From positions 1 to 62,669 of IMG/VR virus record IMGVR_UViG_3300017593_001448: a stretch of 62,669 nucleotides of DNA; one strand, written 5' to 3'. The position numbers were made by a program, and so were the translations under genes. Shown here one piece after another: positions 44,693-52,606 of the stretch (position 1 is the first letter of the stretch; every line of letters begins with the position of its first letter). The notes under the pieces were generated by a model. That model was not told the DNA's origin and made no database searches. It saw nothing but the letters and a program-made list of their open reading frames with translations. Origin of the DNA: a virus.

Positions 44693-46038
44693 TCCTTGCC
44701 CTTCTCTTGTTGCTGCTCGGCTGTCATCATCCTACAACGGAAGAATGGAAGATGGTCTATCCCCTGAACTCCGAAGTCAGGCTGAATCCGGAATGGATCC
44801 CGGTTGGCAGGCATGTAGAAGTGACATGGAAGGAGGTCAACCCGAGGCCGGGAAAATTCGACTTCCACAAGATCAAGCCCGATCGACAAACAATGCTTAT
44901 CGTTCAGATCGCGGGCCATGATACGAAAAGGGGAACACTGGTAAATTACTCGCCTGACTGGATAGGAAGGGAGTACGTTCTGAGGCCTGACGGGTGTCGT
45001 AGTGCTCACGTCCCCGCGTATGACGATCCTGTCTGGCAGGCTGCCTTCAGTGAGATGGTACAGGCATTGGGGGAAGAGTTCGCAGGGAAGGTAGCCGGGG
45101 TGTGGTTGGGCTTGGGAATTGACGGTGAGACTCAGCCCGCGAAGAGAATAGGAAGGTGTGATTACCTCGAAGAGCTGGATAAGGTCCTGCCTTGTGACAA
45201 GTACCTTAGCTTCCTCGACTTCGCCATGCAGGAATACAGGAAGGCTTTTCCCCGCGATAGGCTCCTCGTTCAACCACTGCCCTCCGCGTGCTATGGCAAG
45301 TCCGGCTTTCTCACACGCAGCATAATCATCTCCCGTGCAGAGAGCTTGGGGATCGGGTACAAGGCGAATGGGCTCATGCCTGATAGCCCGATAGCCAAGG
45401 GATACAAGAACGGCAAGGGCTGGGGCATGTTTGAAATTGGGGACAGGTTAAAGGGAAGAGTGCCGGTAGCTTATGAGCCCGCTTATTCCGCGCCCGTAGG
45501 GGAAGATGATGCACTGGAGTATGGATACTGGATGATTCACGGGGCCTTGGCTCATGGGGCTGATTTCATCGCGGTTCAGAGACAGTGGGTCGAGGTCTTA
45601 AACAGGGAGCCTGATGTCTGGAGATTGGCCTGGGATGTATGGCATGGCGAGGGGGAGTTTATCCTCTTCCGGGATGCGGAGTGCGAGCCTCAGATCTGGA
45701 CACATCTAGGTGCTGGCTGTGATCCCGGCGACTGGGAAGTGGGGATACACAGGGTATCGGGAGGAGTCAGAGAATTCAATGTGGGGCCTTCCCCCTATGG
45801 GCGTCAGGCTCGTTGTCTCCTTCCTGGCGACAAGATGAGTTTGGTTCGCGTAGCACACAATGAGTCTCCTTCTTCCTATCGTATCTGGGTGATTGGCCGC
45901 GGGGCGAGCGCGTTGGTGGTGAATGATACCCCTTATCCCATTGAGAGAAGATGGAGTGTGATAGAAGTTAAGGAGTTCCCATCGCGTCTTACTGTGGTGG
46001 GTGGTAAGGCGTGTATACACAAGATCTCCTCGCCATAG
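44674..46038 (+). CDS. Lipoprotein with glycoside hydrolase-like TIM barrel
   Basis: The signal peptide MEKKAVILALLLLLLGC has a lipobox-like end with Cys after LLLLG. The rest (VTWKEVNPRPGKFDFHKIKP; GVWLGLGIDGETQ; HGADFIAVQRQWVEVLNREP) resembles GH42/GH-like TIM-barrel enzymes that begin W-x-E-P-x-x-G-x-F. Typical acid catalysts cannot be assigned safely. A phage lipoprotein anchored to the membrane could alter the host surface or exclude other phages. Confidence 0.6.
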   Translation: MEKKAVILALLLLLLGCHHPTTEEWKMVYPLNSEVRLNPEWIPVGRHVEVTWKEVNPRPGKFDFHKIKPDRQTMLIVQIAGHDTKRGTLVNYSPDWIGREYVLRPDGCRSAHVPAYDDPVWQAAFSEMVQALGEEFAGKVAGVWLGLGIDGETQPAKRIGRCDYLEELDKVLPCDKYLSFLDFAMQEYRKAFPRDRLLVQPLPSACYGKSGFLTRSIIISRAESLGIGYKANGLMPDSPIAKGYKNGKGWGMFEIGDRLKGRVPVAYEPAYSAPVGEDDALEYGYWMIHGALAHGADFIAVQRQWVEVLNREPDVWRLAWDVWHGEGEFILFRDAECEPQIWTHLGAGCDPGDWEVGIHRVSGGVREFNVGPSPYGRQARCLLPGDKMSLVRVAHNESPSSYRIWVIGRGASALVVNDTPYPIERRWSVIEVKEFPSRLTVVGGKACIHKISSP

Positions 46039-46049
46039 GGAGGAAGAGC

Positions 46050-46247
46050 TTGAACACTTCTGATCTCGTCGATCTGTTGGGGCACATTGGAGATCTTTCT
46101 TTCCCGATGATCATCTCGATCTTCCTACTCTTGAAGCTTGACAGAACGTTACAAGAATTAGAGCGGGAGATGGGGGAGATGAAGAAGGAATGGGCTGAGC
46201 TAAAGGAGATCATGCTCTTGAAGAATGGCATAAGGAGGACAAAGTGA
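46050..46247 (+). CDS. Small membrane protein, holin-like (65 aa)
   Basis: TTG start behind AGGGAGGA gives MNTSDLVDLLGHIGDLSFPM followed by ISIFLLLKLDRTLQELEREM, a membrane helix and an amphipathic coiled region. The arrangement of short start, one hydrophobic segment and coiled tail is like YvrJ/BhlA-type small holin-related proteins. Overlaps the next gene. Confidence 0.5.
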   Translation: MNTSDLVDLLGHIGDLSFPMIISIFLLLKLDRTLQELEREMGEMKKEWAELKEIMLLKNGIRRTK

Positions 46248-46555
46248 TCCTGCTGACAGATGGGATGATAGTTCTGGTGTTCCTCGCTGGCATCGCCTTC
46301 TTCTCCGCATCCATGTTTAACAGATTGCGCGGGCTCAGGCTGGAGATCAATTCCATGCGCAGGGACTTGCTGGAGGTAATGGATGGTAATCTCATCTACA
46401 TTGGCGATCACGTTGACGATCATACTGGCGGGGGAAGCGCCGGTCAGCCTGATGGGCGTAGAGGGCTCTACTTCAGTGGCCTGGGTTATGCGAAACCGGA
46501 TGGAGAGGAACATGCCGGTTATCCAGGCCTTCTACGGTCGCGGAACGCCAAATGA
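46244..46555 (+). CDS. Membrane-anchored coiled protein, lysis region (103 aa)
   Basis: Starts GTG. Residues ~6-24 are a membrane helix (DGMIVLVFLAGIAFFSASMF) followed by a coiled stretch (LRLEINSMRRDLLEVMDGN). The last ~50 residues lie over the next gene in another frame and are of low complexity. The layout resembles inner-membrane spanin or holin partners, but only the first ~50 residues look selected. Confidence 0.45.
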   Translation: MILLTDGMIVLVFLAGIAFFSASMFNRLRGLRLEINSMRRDLLEVMDGNLIYIGDHVDDHTGGGSAGQPDGRRGLYFSGLGYAKPDGEEHAGYPGLLRSRNAK

Positions 46556-46955
46556 GAGTGAGAGTGAAATCATAGACTGGGTGTTCTCCCCCTCTCCGCC
46601 CCCTGACCCGACGGGAGGGGCTCTTTGGGTCATGAGCCTGCAGGACAAGCTGAGGTGGGGCTTCCCGGAAGCCGATTTTGTGGTAAAATCAAATGGGTTC
46701 GAGCTTCATTTTTACCGATCCAGTCCGTTTCGGAGGGTGAGTCATGACATTCCAAGAGTTTCTATTTTACCTGGAGAGCGAGGGCGTGAACGCCGCGATC
46801 GGCGTCATCTGGTCTATTCTCCTGGAGCTGTTTCCCGGCTGGGCGCGGGTGAAACCGCGAGTGAAGAGGCTATTCACGATGCTACTCTGCTTTGTGATCC
46901 CGCTGGCCGCGGCGTGCATCGGTGCCTGGATGGGGTATCAATCCTGGGGTTTTGA
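46383..46955 (+). CDS. SleB-like cell wall hydrolase (endolysin candidate)
   Basis: The product starts with a signal-like hydrophobic stretch, then GEAPVSL, VEGSTSVAWVMRNRMER and EIIDWVFSPSPPPDPTGGAL, the pattern of SleB/hydrolase_2 cell-wall hydrolases (GEA...AVAWVxxNR). About 120 residues look like the enzyme; the last ~70 overlap the following membrane gene in another frame and look unselected. It lies nested between membrane genes, in a lysis cluster. RBS GGAGG. Confidence 0.55.
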   Translation: MVISSTLAITLTIILAGEAPVSLMGVEGSTSVAWVMRNRMERNMPVIQAFYGRGTPNESESEIIDWVFSPSPPPDPTGGALWVMSLQDKLRWGFPEADFVVKSNGFELHFYRSSPFRRVSHDIPRVSILPGERGRERRDRRHLVYSPGAVSRLGAGETASEEAIHDATLLCDPAGRGVHRCLDGVSILGF

Positions 46956-47040
46956 GCAGACGTTCTGGCCTGCTCTGCGAGCTGGATTCCTGGCCTTCTG
47001 GACCAGTCAGGGAGTACATGCTTTCAAGATGAGGAATTGA
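46744..47040 (+). CDS. Holin-like membrane protein (98 aa)
   Basis: MTFQEFLFYLESEGVNAAIG begins a protein with three hydrophobic stretches (IGVIWSILLELFPGW; LLCFVIPLAAACIGAW; LRAGFLAFWTSQG), a positively charged loop (RVKPRVKRLF) and a short end. This size and pattern fit a phage holin. RBS GGAGGGTGAG. Overlaps the endolysin candidate's tail. Confidence 0.6.
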   Translation: MTFQEFLFYLESEGVNAAIGVIWSILLELFPGWARVKPRVKRLFTMLLCFVIPLAAACIGAWMGYQSWGFEQTFWPALRAGFLAFWTSQGVHAFKMRN

Positions 47041-47041
47041 T

Positions 47042-48613
47042 ATGACTCCGAATACTGAGGAAACAGTTTCGGAAGGGCGTGATGAGGCCCAGCTAAAGAG
47101 CACTGAATTCCGAGAGCTTGGCTCCTCCGGCTTGAGGGAGTTCGGCGGGAAGATCTGGGAAGAGAGGCTGAGGGAGCTGAGAGGGTTATCGGGCCGCGTC
47201 TTGCTGCGGGAGATGAGGCTCAATGACCCCGTGATCGCGGCTGTCTTCTCTGCGATTGAGAACTCGCTCAGGCAGGTAGACTGGCGCGTCTCTCCTGCAT
47301 CCGAGAGCCCAGAGGATAGAGAGGCTGCGGAATTTCTTGAGTCCTGCCTCGTGGATATGTCCTTCACCTTTTCCGATACCATGCAGTTTATCCTCCAGAT
47401 GCTGGAGCAGGGGTTTTCGCTCCTAGAGATCGTCTACAAGAGGCGTCTGGGACCTGATGCGGATCCCAAGTCGAGGTTTTCCGATGGGAGGATCGGGTGG
47501 AGGAAGTGGGCACCCAGGCCAGCGGAGACAATTGTGGGATGGGAATTTGATGAGGCTGGCGGGATACAGGGCGCTGTGCAGAGGCTGCCGGATGGACGAG
47601 AGGTGACCATTCCCATAGAGAAGGCGTTATTGTTCCGCACAACCGTCGCGCCTGCCAACTCTCCTGAGGGCTTACCTATCCATAGGGCCATGTACACATC
47701 CTGGTGGTACACGCAGAATATCCAGGAGATTGAGGGGATTGGGATCGAGAGAGACCTGGCTGGCATCCCTGTGGTTTATCTGGGGAATGATTGCTCCCTT
47801 CAAGGCCCCAACTCGGACTATGAGAAGGCGAAGGAATTGGTTGTCAATCTGAGGAATGACGAGCAGGTTGGGGTCGTGATCCCCAAGCCGAAGCTGGGGA
47901 CAGCTTCCCCCGGTGAGGGGATGTTGCTTGAGCTGTTGTCCACGGGCGGGAGAAGGCAACACAATACCTCAGAGATCATCGAGAGATACGACAAGAGGAA
48001 AGTGCTGTCCGTCTTGGCTCAGTTCATCATGTTGGGCATGGAGCGTGTGGGGTCTTATGCGCTGGCTCAGGTGCAAGGGGACTTGTTCACAATGGCAATC
48101 ACGGCCTGGCTGAACGGCATCGCGGACACGATCAATCGGTTCGCAGTCCCCAGGCTTTTCAGGTACAATCATTTTCCAGGGATCACCGGCTTGCCTGAGC
48201 TGAGGGCGTCAACGATTGGCATCCCGAATTTGAGGGAGTTGGCCGAGTATGTGAACCTGTTGACGAATTCGCAGCTCTTGACTCCTGACGAGGACTTGGA
48301 GAGGTATCTGAGACAGGTAGCCAGATTACCCAGGCCTGGGAAAGAGATTGAGAAGCCACGTGTATCTCCAGCACAGAGTTCAATAGAGCTCAGACGAATT
48401 ATCTTGGCGTTGAGGGCAGCGCAGGATATTGGAGCTGTGACGCCGGAACAGGTGAGAAACGCGGTTCGCCCCTCCCTGGAGAGGTTTATGACCTCCATAG
48501 GGAGAGGCGAAGAGCTTAAAAGGAGGGTTCAAGAGAAGTGGGAGGATGAGGACTTCCTGGACTGGCTGGAGAATGAAATCGAGAGCCTCGATGACGGTGG
48601 GACTGAAGATTAG
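47042..48613 (+). CDS. Portal protein (DUF935/Mu gp29-like)
   Basis: The 523-residue protein contains LLREMRLNDPVIAAVFSAIE, QVDWRVSPASESPEDREAAE, ILQMLEQGFSLLEIVYKRR and GWEFDEAGGIQGAVQRLPDG, matching DUF935-type portal proteins. The portal forms the head vertex through which DNA enters. It lies 21 kb from the capsid gene and after the lysis genes, an unusual place. Its stop overlaps the end of the convergent gene at 48610. Confidence 0.8.
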   Translation: MTPNTEETVSEGRDEAQLKSTEFRELGSSGLREFGGKIWEERLRELRGLSGRVLLREMRLNDPVIAAVFSAIENSLRQVDWRVSPASESPEDREAAEFLESCLVDMSFTFSDTMQFILQMLEQGFSLLEIVYKRRLGPDADPKSRFSDGRIGWRKWAPRPAETIVGWEFDEAGGIQGAVQRLPDGREVTIPIEKALLFRTTVAPANSPEGLPIHRAMYTSWWYTQNIQEIEGIGIERDLAGIPVVYLGNDCSLQGPNSDYEKAKELVVNLRNDEQVGVVIPKPKLGTASPGEGMLLELLSTGGRRQHNTSEIIERYDKRKVLSVLAQFIMLGMERVGSYALAQVQGDLFTMAITAWLNGIADTINRFAVPRLFRYNHFPGITGLPELRASTIGIPNLRELAEYVNLLTNSQLLTPDEDLERYLRQVARLPRPGKEIEKPRVSPAQSSIELRRIILALRAAQDIGAVTPEQVRNAVRPSLERFMTSIGRGEELKRRVQEKWEDEDFLDWLENEIESLDDGGTED

Positions 48614-48990
48614 TCCTCCCAAGTGACCAAGTACCACTCTCCCCCTGACGGACGGGTCTCCACCTTTGTGATTTTCCCCCGATGAAGGTTGGAGGCCCGT
48701 CTCGCGTCTTCCTCGGTCTCGCATACCGCCGTCTTGAGGCCTGTCTTCTGAGCAGCCAGCATCACCGCGGCGACAGAATGATAGCAGGTTGAGTACTTGG
48801 AACCCTCGCACTCTCTTCCAGAGGGATTTCGGCGACAGAAGGTAACGATCTTCCCATCCCTCCGCAGGATGTCCACAATGTACCTTCTCCCCTCATGTCC
48901 AGGGACCTCAACGGAAGTCACTCGACCGGATTGATCATAGGCTCTCACTCGGGCGAACTCCAAGACATTCTTCGCTGATCTCTTGTTCAT
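48610..48990 (-). CDS. SWIM-type zinc-finger-like protein (126 aa)
   Basis: Residues near 55-85 read FCRRNPSGRECEGSKYSTCY then H, giving C-x8-C-x7-C-x-H, close to the CxC...CxH pattern of SWIM zinc fingers. Start ATG 48990 (MNKRSAKNVLEFARV) follows GGGAGGAG. It has its own strong promoter and is transcribed alone. A DNA- or protein-binding regulator is likely. Confidence 0.6.
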   Translation of the reverse strand: MNKRSAKNVLEFARVRAYDQSGRVTSVEVPGHEGRRYIVDILRRDGKIVTFCRRNPSGRECEGSKYSTCYHSVAAVMLAAQKTGLKTAVCETEEDARRASNLHRGKITKVETRPSGGEWYLVTWED

Positions 48991-49014
48991 CTTGATCTCC
49001 TCCCTTCTGGCCCT

Positions 49015-49043
49015 ATTATAACATGAACTCATTAGTTTGTCAA
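49015..49043 (-). promoter_or_regulatory. Strong minus-strand promoter for the SWIM-like gene
   Basis: On the minus strand TTGACA (49043-49038), a 17-base spacer and TATAAT (49020-49015) with TG ahead of it. The spacer contains AACT...AGTT, a short dyad shared in type with the promoters at 58777 and 59486. Confidence 0.85.
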
Positions 49044-49050
49044 GACTGAA

Positions 49051-49079
49051 TTCCCAATCTCGGCATTTTGTGTTATAAT
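49051..49079 (+). promoter_or_regulatory. Plus-strand promoter for the 49097 gene
   Basis: TGTTATAAT (TATAAT at 49074-49079) right ahead of the next gene. The -35 (TTCCCA at 49051) is weak, but the extended -10 is perfect. Divergent from the promoter at 49015. Confidence 0.6.
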
Positions 49080-49096
49080 AGGGGAGGAGGTGGACT

Positions 49097-49405
49097 ATGG
49101 GCGGAGTATTGACGGTTTATCTGAGAGACTTGCCGCAGGATGAGATACCGGAAGCCAGAAAATTTTTGAATGAGTTAGCGGGACAAATTGGGTATTATTC
49201 CGCTGCTGGCCCGAAAGCGGGAAAGGGAAGTTTAGGACCAGCGATTAGAGGGCTGTACTCGGGGGAGGTGGCGATGGTGCCGGTGTCCGATGAGCTCAGA
49301 CCGGCGATTATTCTCTTACGGAGAAGGGCAGGAGACAATCAGGCAATGAAGGAACTGGCCGACATCCTGGAGAGAGCATTGGAGAGGCAAAAGAAAGCAT
49401 TATGA
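49097..49405 (+). CDS. Hypothetical protein (102 aa)
   Basis: RBS GGAGGAGG is followed by MGGVLTVYLRDLPQDEIPEA. The protein is a small alpha/beta protein with a Lys/Gly-rich loop (AAGPKAGKGSLGPAI) and a helical end (MKELADILERALERQKKAL). I do not recognise it. It is alone on the plus strand with its own promoter and overlaps the convergent Gre-like gene by a few bases. Confidence 0.6.
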   Translation: MGGVLTVYLRDLPQDEIPEARKFLNELAGQIGYYSAAGPKAGKGSLGPAIRGLYSGEVAMVPVSDELRPAIILLRRRAGDNQAMKELADILERALERQKKAL

Positions 49406-49837
49406 TACTTCCAAGATCTCTACATCTACCTCTCCATCTGGCACTTTTGCCCTGATTTTCTCCCCTTCTCTCCTCCCTATGATCGCCTTGCCGATCGGGG
49501 ATTGGGTTGAGAGCACTGATACGCCATCAACCACCTTCCCGCCATGATCGGCAAGGATGATGTAGGGGGATGGTTGATCCCCGTCTATGGACAGCGTAAC
49601 GAAAGAGCCTAGAGAGATCACCCCTTGGTTCCTCTCCCCCAACTCACTCAGCTTCTCTATCAAGTCATCCATGCTTTTGAGTTGAGCCTCAAGGATCTCG
49701 CACTCAAGCGCCCATTCCTCGCGCTGGGTGTCATAGCGAGATTGCATTTTCCCTTCCATAGCATTCCTGGTCTCTATGGCTGCGCGTAGTGATGCCTCAA
49801 TCTCACCCCTTCTTCGCTTTAGCTCGTCGAGATTCAT
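49400..49837 (-). CDS. GreA/GreB-like transcript cleavage factor homologue
   Basis: The N-terminal ~80 residues are a coiled coil with the acidic/basic turn SRYDTQREE, analogous to the coiled-coil tip of Gre factors that enters the polymerase channel. The C-terminal part (GSFVTLSIDG; STQSPIGKAIIGRREGEKIR) matches the FKBP-like domain of GreA/GreB with its SPIGKAxxG signature. Length 145 is close to GreA (~158). It may modify host RNA polymerase for phage transcription. Confidence 0.75.
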   Translation of the reverse strand: MNLDELKRRRGEIEASLRAAIETRNAMEGKMQSRYDTQREEWALECEILEAQLKSMDDLIEKLSELGERNQGVISLGSFVTLSIDGDQPSPYIILADHGGKVVDGVSVLSTQSPIGKAIIGRREGEKIRAKVPDGEVDVEILEVS

Positions 49838-50762
49838 TTCTCACCTCGTCAAAGGATCCTTCAGCCAATTGCCTGCAGGCCTCGCTGACTAGGAAATCCT
49901 GTACTGGCATGAGGACAGGATTGTCTGACCTGTGGAGACAGAGGCGGATGTAGTACCCATCTTGGTGCTTCTCCATACGCAGACCGTAGAACTTCTCCAT
50001 GCATTGATCTCGTAACGGGCAGTCATCACAGATCGCCGGGAGATACAGATCCCTGATCAGCTTGGCCTCTAAGGTATACCCGCCAAGTGAGTAAATCTCC
50101 GTGTAGCTGCTATGACAACATCTCAGCTTATTACTTATCTTCTCCGCGCCTAAGCCGTCCAAGATCCACCGGATTGCACCCTCGGACTCCGGGCAATTGA
50201 GATCGTTCAGTAACCGGACTTTCACTCCAATAGCCCTGCAATAGCCGATCACACCTACCACCCGATCTCGATCATAGTCTGAAGATACTACGGTGTTCAC
50301 CTTGACATCCAGGCCGAGAGAGAGGGCGAGATCTATTGCCTTCAACTCCCTCTCCAATTGCCTGGTGGCCCACCTCAAGCTCCTGTTGACCTGTGTCTTC
50401 CATAGGCTCTCAGGAGAAAGGGAATGCAGGCTGAAGTTCACACCCTTCAGACCCGTGTTTGCAAGAGCGGGCAGCATGCTTGTCCCCGTTCCCACACTCG
50501 TCATCTTGACCACATAACCAGAAGAGACAAGAGCTTCTGTGACCGCAGGCAAATCTCGAAGAAGTGTTGGCTCCCCACCAGTGAGATGGACCTCGCTGAT
50601 CCCCAGCGCGTCGGTGAGAGAAGAGAGAGCATCCAATAGGCCATCATCAGGCCTGACATCAAGGATTGCCCCACTGCCCCTTCTCCCCGTGCCCTCATTA
50701 TGGCACCATTTACACGCCCACGCGCACCGATCCGTCACCTTCAGGCGAACACTCCCTATCAT
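49803..50762 (-). CDS. Radical SAM protein, MoaA-like
   Basis: The 319-residue enzyme has the CX3CX2C iron-sulfur motif at Cys13, 17 and 20 (TDRCAWACKWCHNEG), the glycine-rich HLTGGEPTLL, and a C-terminal Cys set (LRCCHSS; ICDDCPLRDQC; RLCLH) as in MoaA/SPASM-type twitch domains. The CHNEG element is like archaeal MoaA. No other molybdopterin genes are visible, so its role may instead be in modifying nucleotides or a peptide. ATGA overlap with the kinase gene. Confidence 0.8.
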   Translation of the reverse strand: MIGSVRLKVTDRCAWACKWCHNEGTGRRGSGAILDVRPDDGLLDALSSLTDALGISEVHLTGGEPTLLRDLPAVTEALVSSGYVVKMTSVGTGTSMLPALANTGLKGVNFSLHSLSPESLWKTQVNRSLRWATRQLERELKAIDLALSLGLDVKVNTVVSSDYDRDRVVGVIGYCRAIGVKVRLLNDLNCPESEGAIRWILDGLGAEKISNKLRCCHSSYTEIYSLGGYTLEAKLIRDLYLPAICDDCPLRDQCMEKFYGLRMEKHQDGYYIRLCLHRSDNPVLMPVQDFLVSEACRQLAEGSFDEVRNESRRAKAKKG

Positions 50763-51304
50763 AGTAACTTCCTTAGCACGGCATCTGCGGTTTCCCGCGC
50801 TGTTAGGTGCGTTGAATCAATCTCCATAAGCCCAGGGAAAGAATGATAAAGCCTGTCAACAGCTTTCATGAGATCTCCATCGCCTTCTATATGGGCATCT
50901 GGGACATCCATCTTCCTTCTGCTCCTGAGCCTGCGAAGGCGCTCCTCTTCAGAGCAGGTAAGAAGAATGGTAACATCAGGCTGAACGATCCCGAGTACAT
51001 CCTCGTCTATCGCCCAGCCGCCGGGGTTCAGGGCGCGATGATAAACTTGAGTAGAGAGAATGTAGCGATCACATACCACGTCACGCCCGCCTCTCAGAAC
51101 CTTCTTTATGCGCTCAGAGACGACGATATCCCCGACCAAGTAGTACATGTATCGGGCAACCGGAGAGCCATCCTCGACCAGAGAGCGCAGGTGTCGAATG
51201 TCCTCCGGAGGGGTGATGAAATAAACTGCATTGAGATAGCCAGCTAACAAGCGGCTCACCGTAGTCTTTCCTACACCGTCCAGGCCCTCAATAGCGATAA
51301 ACAT
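50759..51304 (-). CDS. Thymidylate kinase-like P-loop kinase
   Basis: The start FIAIEGLDGVGKTTVSRLLA is the dTMP kinase P-loop (Gly7-Thr14), with CDRYILSTQVYH (DRY loop) and LLTCSEEERLRRLRSRR (lid). 181 residues, a little shorter than Tmk (~205). It would make dTDP for DNA synthesis. Overlaps the radical SAM gene (ATGA). Confidence 0.8.
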   Translation of the reverse strand: MFIAIEGLDGVGKTTVSRLLAGYLNAVYFITPPEDIRHLRSLVEDGSPVARYMYYLVGDIVVSERIKKVLRGGRDVVCDRYILSTQVYHRALNPGGWAIDEDVLGIVQPDVTILLTCSEEERLRRLRSRRKMDVPDAHIEGDGDLMKAVDRLYHSFPGLMEIDSTHLTARETADAVLRKLL

Positions 51305-51689
51305 TCTCTATGATCCTCTTGCATTTCCTGCACATGTCAGGCGTGATCTTAAACGGCTCGAACACCACGTCGGAGGGAGAAGAGCTCGGAAAGTGAGAAT
51401 ACGGCGAAATCCCGCAAAGGATCCCCAGCGACGGGGAGAAGACATGCATCTTGCTCCTTCTCCCATCTGCATACTCCCAAGAAGCATTGGACAGCAACCC
51501 CATCTCAAGATCCCATAGAAGCTGAAAAGCCTTGTAGTTGGGGGCTGATCGCGCCCATTGAGAAAAGAGTTTGTCTGGCTCCTCTCTCGACTTCAAGAGG
51601 AGAGCAGACAAAGCGGTCTTCCCGGGGCCTTCAAATTCCGGGTAGGCAATGCGGAAGGACTCAAGAGCTACTTTTGCCGGTATCCTCAA
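51288..51689 (-). CDS. Hypothetical protein (133 aa)
   Basis: The best start is TTG 51689, with GGGAGG six bases upstream. A longer TTG start at 51725 has its GGGGAG too close. The protein is helical with a C-terminal CRKCKRIIENVY, a possible zinc knuckle. It overlaps the kinase gene by 17 bases. Its place among recombination genes suggests a DNA role, but I see no motif. Confidence 0.5.
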   Translation of the reverse strand: MRIPAKVALESFRIAYPEFEGPGKTALSALLLKSREEPDKLFSQWARSAPNYKAFQLLWDLEMGLLSNASWEYADGRRSKMHVFSPSLGILCGISPYSHFPSSSPSDVVFEPFKITPDMCRKCKRIIENVYRY

Positions 51690-52431
51690 GTAATGCCTCC
51701 CATGCCCCTTGAACGTCTTGGGCAATCTCCCCTAAGTCCTTCCCTAGCCTCTCTTGGATCCCCGCCCCATCCAAGCCCAGCTCTTCCTGTGCCTTTGCGA
51801 GCAGCTCAGCCAAGTTGCGAGGAGGGCCCGAAGGAAGCTCCGGCATGGATACCACACTCTCTTCCTCGCTCACCACCCGATAGCTGGCATCTACGTAAGG
51901 GGCCGTATCCTCGAAGATGGGAAGAGCGATACCTGTGGCCTCCACCCCAGCTCGCCGAATGGCCTTCGTGATCGCCGCCATCACCCGGTCCCCAAGGTTC
52001 ACGGGCTTCCAGTCCCCGGATCGCATCCTCTCATACCATTCCCCATCCTCGTATCGGAACCAGATGACGGCCTCGTTGGAGAACTCCGAGCCGTCACGAA
52101 ACTTGATGATCCCCTTGACCCGGACGTAAGGTTCATCTGGAGAGGGGAAGTGGATGATCTCGTAATTCGTGCTCTGGAGACCACGAACATCGTTGTGCAA
52201 GCGCCAGCGAATTCCATGCGCGTTGACGAAGAAGTGCAAGCCTCCCCGGCGATTGCGAATCACATTCACACCCGTGAGAGGAAGAAGGTGCATCTTCGCC
52301 AGCTCCACCGCGGCCTGCAATCCCTCGCGAGTGAGAGGGGTCTCGCTCTGAACGAGATTGGCAATCTTGTCCAATGGTTGGTTGTATTGCGCCTCAAGCA
52401 TCAATCTCACAGGATTTTTTTCTTCACTCAT
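51661..52431 (-). CDS. RecT-like single-strand annealing protein
   Basis: The N-terminal half reads AAVELAKMHLLPLTGVNVIR followed by GGLHFFVNAHGIRWRLHND, close to the RecT pattern (A...GLxPLxG...; G...), and NLGDRVMAAITKAIRRAGVE resembles the KTAIRRA helix. RecT proteins anneal complementary strands during phage recombination. The next genes encode a Cas4/RecB-like nuclease and an XPF-type nuclease, as expected for an annealing/exonuclease pair. Evidence is by motif likeness only. Confidence 0.55.
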   Translation of the reverse strand: MSEEKNPVRLMLEAQYNQPLDKIANLVQSETPLTREGLQAAVELAKMHLLPLTGVNVIRNRRGGLHFFVNAHGIRWRLHNDVRGLQSTNYEIIHFPSPDEPYVRVKGIIKFRDGSEFSNEAVIWFRYEDGEWYERMRSGDWKPVNLGDRVMAAITKAIRRAGVEATGIALPIFEDTAPYVDASYRVVSEEESVVSMPELPSGPPRNLAELLAKAQEELGLDGAGIQERLGKDLGEIAQDVQGAWEALLEDTGKSSS

Positions 52432-52606
52432 CCTGTACCTCCTTGAGGATTTCCAAGAAGTATTCAGTGGCTATTCGGCCATATTCCTCTGGGGATTCGG
52501 GGATCTCACTCATAAATCGCTCTGGCTCTTCTTGGTATCTGCGCCACCACTCCCTAAAAACTAGCTCTATGCCGCTGAGCGTCACAAAGATACTTTGGTT
52601 ATTCAC
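52424..52606 (-). CDS. Hypothetical small acidic protein (60 aa)
   Basis: Starts GTG after GGAGAACAGA (MNNQSIFVTLSGIELVFREW), with an acidic helical tail. It overlaps both neighbours by a few bases, which indicates coupled translation in the recombination operon. Confidence 0.5.
   Translation of the reverse strand: MNNQSIFVTLSGIELVFREWWRRYQEEPERFMSEIPESPEEYGRIATEYFLEILKEVQDE

Noticed and set aside
49803-50762. Anaerobic ribonucleotide reductase activase (NrdG)
   Set aside because: Protein is twice the NrdG size and has the C-terminal Cys cluster of MoaA-like enzymes, and no nrdD gene is present.
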